Assembly: GCF_028688795.1 (NCBI RefSeq)
Contig: NZ_JAQTXM010000002.1
Location: forward strand, 186,001-250,000
Direction of reading: 5' to 3'
Length of the DNA stretch: 64,000 nt
Origin: Rhodoferax sp.
GTDB taxonomy: Bacteria; Pseudomonadota; Gammaproteobacteria; Burkholderiales; Burkholderiaceae_C
The notes below the pieces were generated by a model, which worked only from the letters and a program-made list of their open reading frames with translations, searched no databases and was not told the origin of the DNA. Position 1 is the first letter of the stretch; each line of letters opens with the position of its first letter. Shown in pieces: positions 63,351-64,000 of the stretch. The position numbers and the translations under genes were made by a program.

Positions 63351-63567
63351 CAAGAGTCGGACAGGTAAGAAAACTGGCAACCTTGTTTGGTTGACAGTTT
63401 CCAAGTTCTTTGCACTGCCGATGAGCGACTGCTTCCGGCGAAATTGGAAGTCAGCTTTCCACATTTCGACGGGATTCATGCTGTTCCGGTGAGCGTCGGG
63501 TATGGGTCTTAACCTGACCCAAACCTTATTGGCGATGAGCATTCATCTCTGTCGACATTCAACAGGA
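63351..63567. other. Unassigned DNA between recombinase relic and dnaQ
   Basis: A 217-base stretch with a minus-strand open frame (63339-63542, MNPVEMWKADFQFRRKQSLI...) that shows no convincing homology. It probably belongs to the same decayed element as the recombinase fragment. Confidence 0.4.
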
Positions 63568-64000
63568 TCAGCTGGCCGCAACAGGCTCCAGCATGCGCCA
63601 GACGGTTTTGCCTTTGCTGTCCTTGTCGATTTGCGCCAGCACACCTTCATGGGCGACGGCCTCTTGCGCGCTGGCCTGGATCACCGATAGCACAAAACCA
63701 CTCAAATCCATGGCCGGTGGTTTGTTGCCACTGGCATCCAACGCAGAGGCGTCGTCCATCAGCAGCGCTTCTTGCCCGCGCGTGAGGTTGATGTACACAT
63801 CGGCCAGCAATTCTGCGTCCAAGAGCGCGCCGTGCAGCGTGCGGCCCGAGTTGTCGACTTCAAGGCGGTCGCACAAGGCATCAAGCGAGTTGCGTTTGCC
63901 TGGAAACATCTCCTTGGCCATGACCAGTGTGTCGGTCACGCTGGCCACCACATTTTTCACCGGTGGCTGGCCCAGCTGCGCCAGTTCCATGTTCAGAAAA
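63568..64000 (-). CDS. dnaQ: DNA polymerase III epsilon subunit, 3' part
   Basis: The frame runs off the right edge, so the N-terminal exonuclease motifs I and II are outside the window. The visible 144 residues contain the late DEDDh segment FPGKRNSLDALCDRLEVDNS and HGALLDAELLADVY (His and Asp of motif III), and the C-terminal tail that binds the polymerase (about 60 residues, ending EPVAAS). It is the proofreading subunit of the replicative polymerase. Confidence 0.92.
   Translation of the reverse strand, partial: FLNMELAQLGQPPVKNVVASVTDTLVMAKEMFPGKRNSLDALCDRLEVDNSGRTLHGALLDAELLADVYINLTRGQEALLMDDASALDASGNKPPAMDLSGFVLSVIQASAQEAVAHEGVLAQIDKDSKGKTVWRMLEPVAAS

Noticed and set aside
1-64000. 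CRISPR arrays, tRNA, rRNA, complete insertion sequences
   Set aside because: No regular short direct repeats, clover-leaf genes, rRNA segments or intact transposase frames were seen.

Overview
The window is GC-rich, densely coded bacterial DNA that most resembles a Comamonadaceae (Burkholderiales) chromosome of the Rhodoferax/Polaromonas kind. The reasons are protein character (ferredoxin-type CysI with a DUF934 partner, APS-reductase-type CysH, FdxA, RelA, DnaQ), the gene order of the cys and thi clusters, and a dispersed repeat with core AATAGCTGCTTGCGCTTAT that I associate with that family. I found no tRNA, rRNA, CRISPR array or intact insertion sequence. The assignment comes from reading the sequence; no database search was run.

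Layout. 0-7 kb: the end of an outer-membrane protein gene, a dienelactone-hydrolase-like protein facing a phosphoribosyltransferase, a cytochrome c, and a stress block (BON protein, Hsp20, Lon, and a convergent single-BON protein). 7-13.5 kb: exonuclease I, RelA, an alpha/beta hydrolase, 3-hydroxybutyrate dehydrogenase and a transglutaminase-like protein. 13.5-22.3 kb: a three-gene operon (beta-barrel protein, periplasmic binding-like protein, membrane GGDEF/EAL protein), a beta/gamma-crystallin plus glycine-zipper protein, a Ser/Thr kinase-HDOD-GAF fusion and a SIMPL protein. 22.4-34.5 kb: OmpR/EnvZ, a YgiQ radical SAM protein, a chemotaxis receptor, an oxidoreductase, an acyltransferase, a coiled-coil protein, a MOSC protein, a lipase-like hydrolase, a split chromate transporter and a rhodanese.

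34.6-42.6 kb is an assimilatory sulfate reduction cluster: TSUP permease, cysI, DUF934, cysH, cysD, a palindromic insertion, cysN, then fdxA and a ferredoxin-NADP reductase that could feed electrons to CysI in the absence of cysJ. 44.9-54.2 kb holds two thiamin operons that face each other, each headed by a TPP riboswitch: cytX-thiO-thiS-thiG-thiE-like on the plus strand and thiM-thiE-thiD on the minus strand. A carboxymuconolactone-decarboxylase-like gene and a periplasmic binding protein gene lie between them.

54.8-63.0 kb is a signalling island: a 1449-residue hybrid histidine kinase with two receivers and an Hpt domain, a receiver/HD-GYP phosphodiesterase, a frameshifted receiver remnant, an RsbQ-type alpha/beta hydrolase (the fold of the KAI2/D14 plant receptors) and a PAS-GGDEF diguanylate cyclase. 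I consider the RsbQ-type hydrolase with its cyclase the best candidate for a little-described system. The window ends with a recombinase remnant and the 3' part of dnaQ.

A second theme is repeat DNA inside genes. At least eleven copies of the dispersed repeat lie in the window. Several are read in frame and supply a signal peptide, protein N-termini, a C-terminus or internal loops. A second repeat family forms the N-terminus of ThiS and the start region of the ferredoxin reductase.
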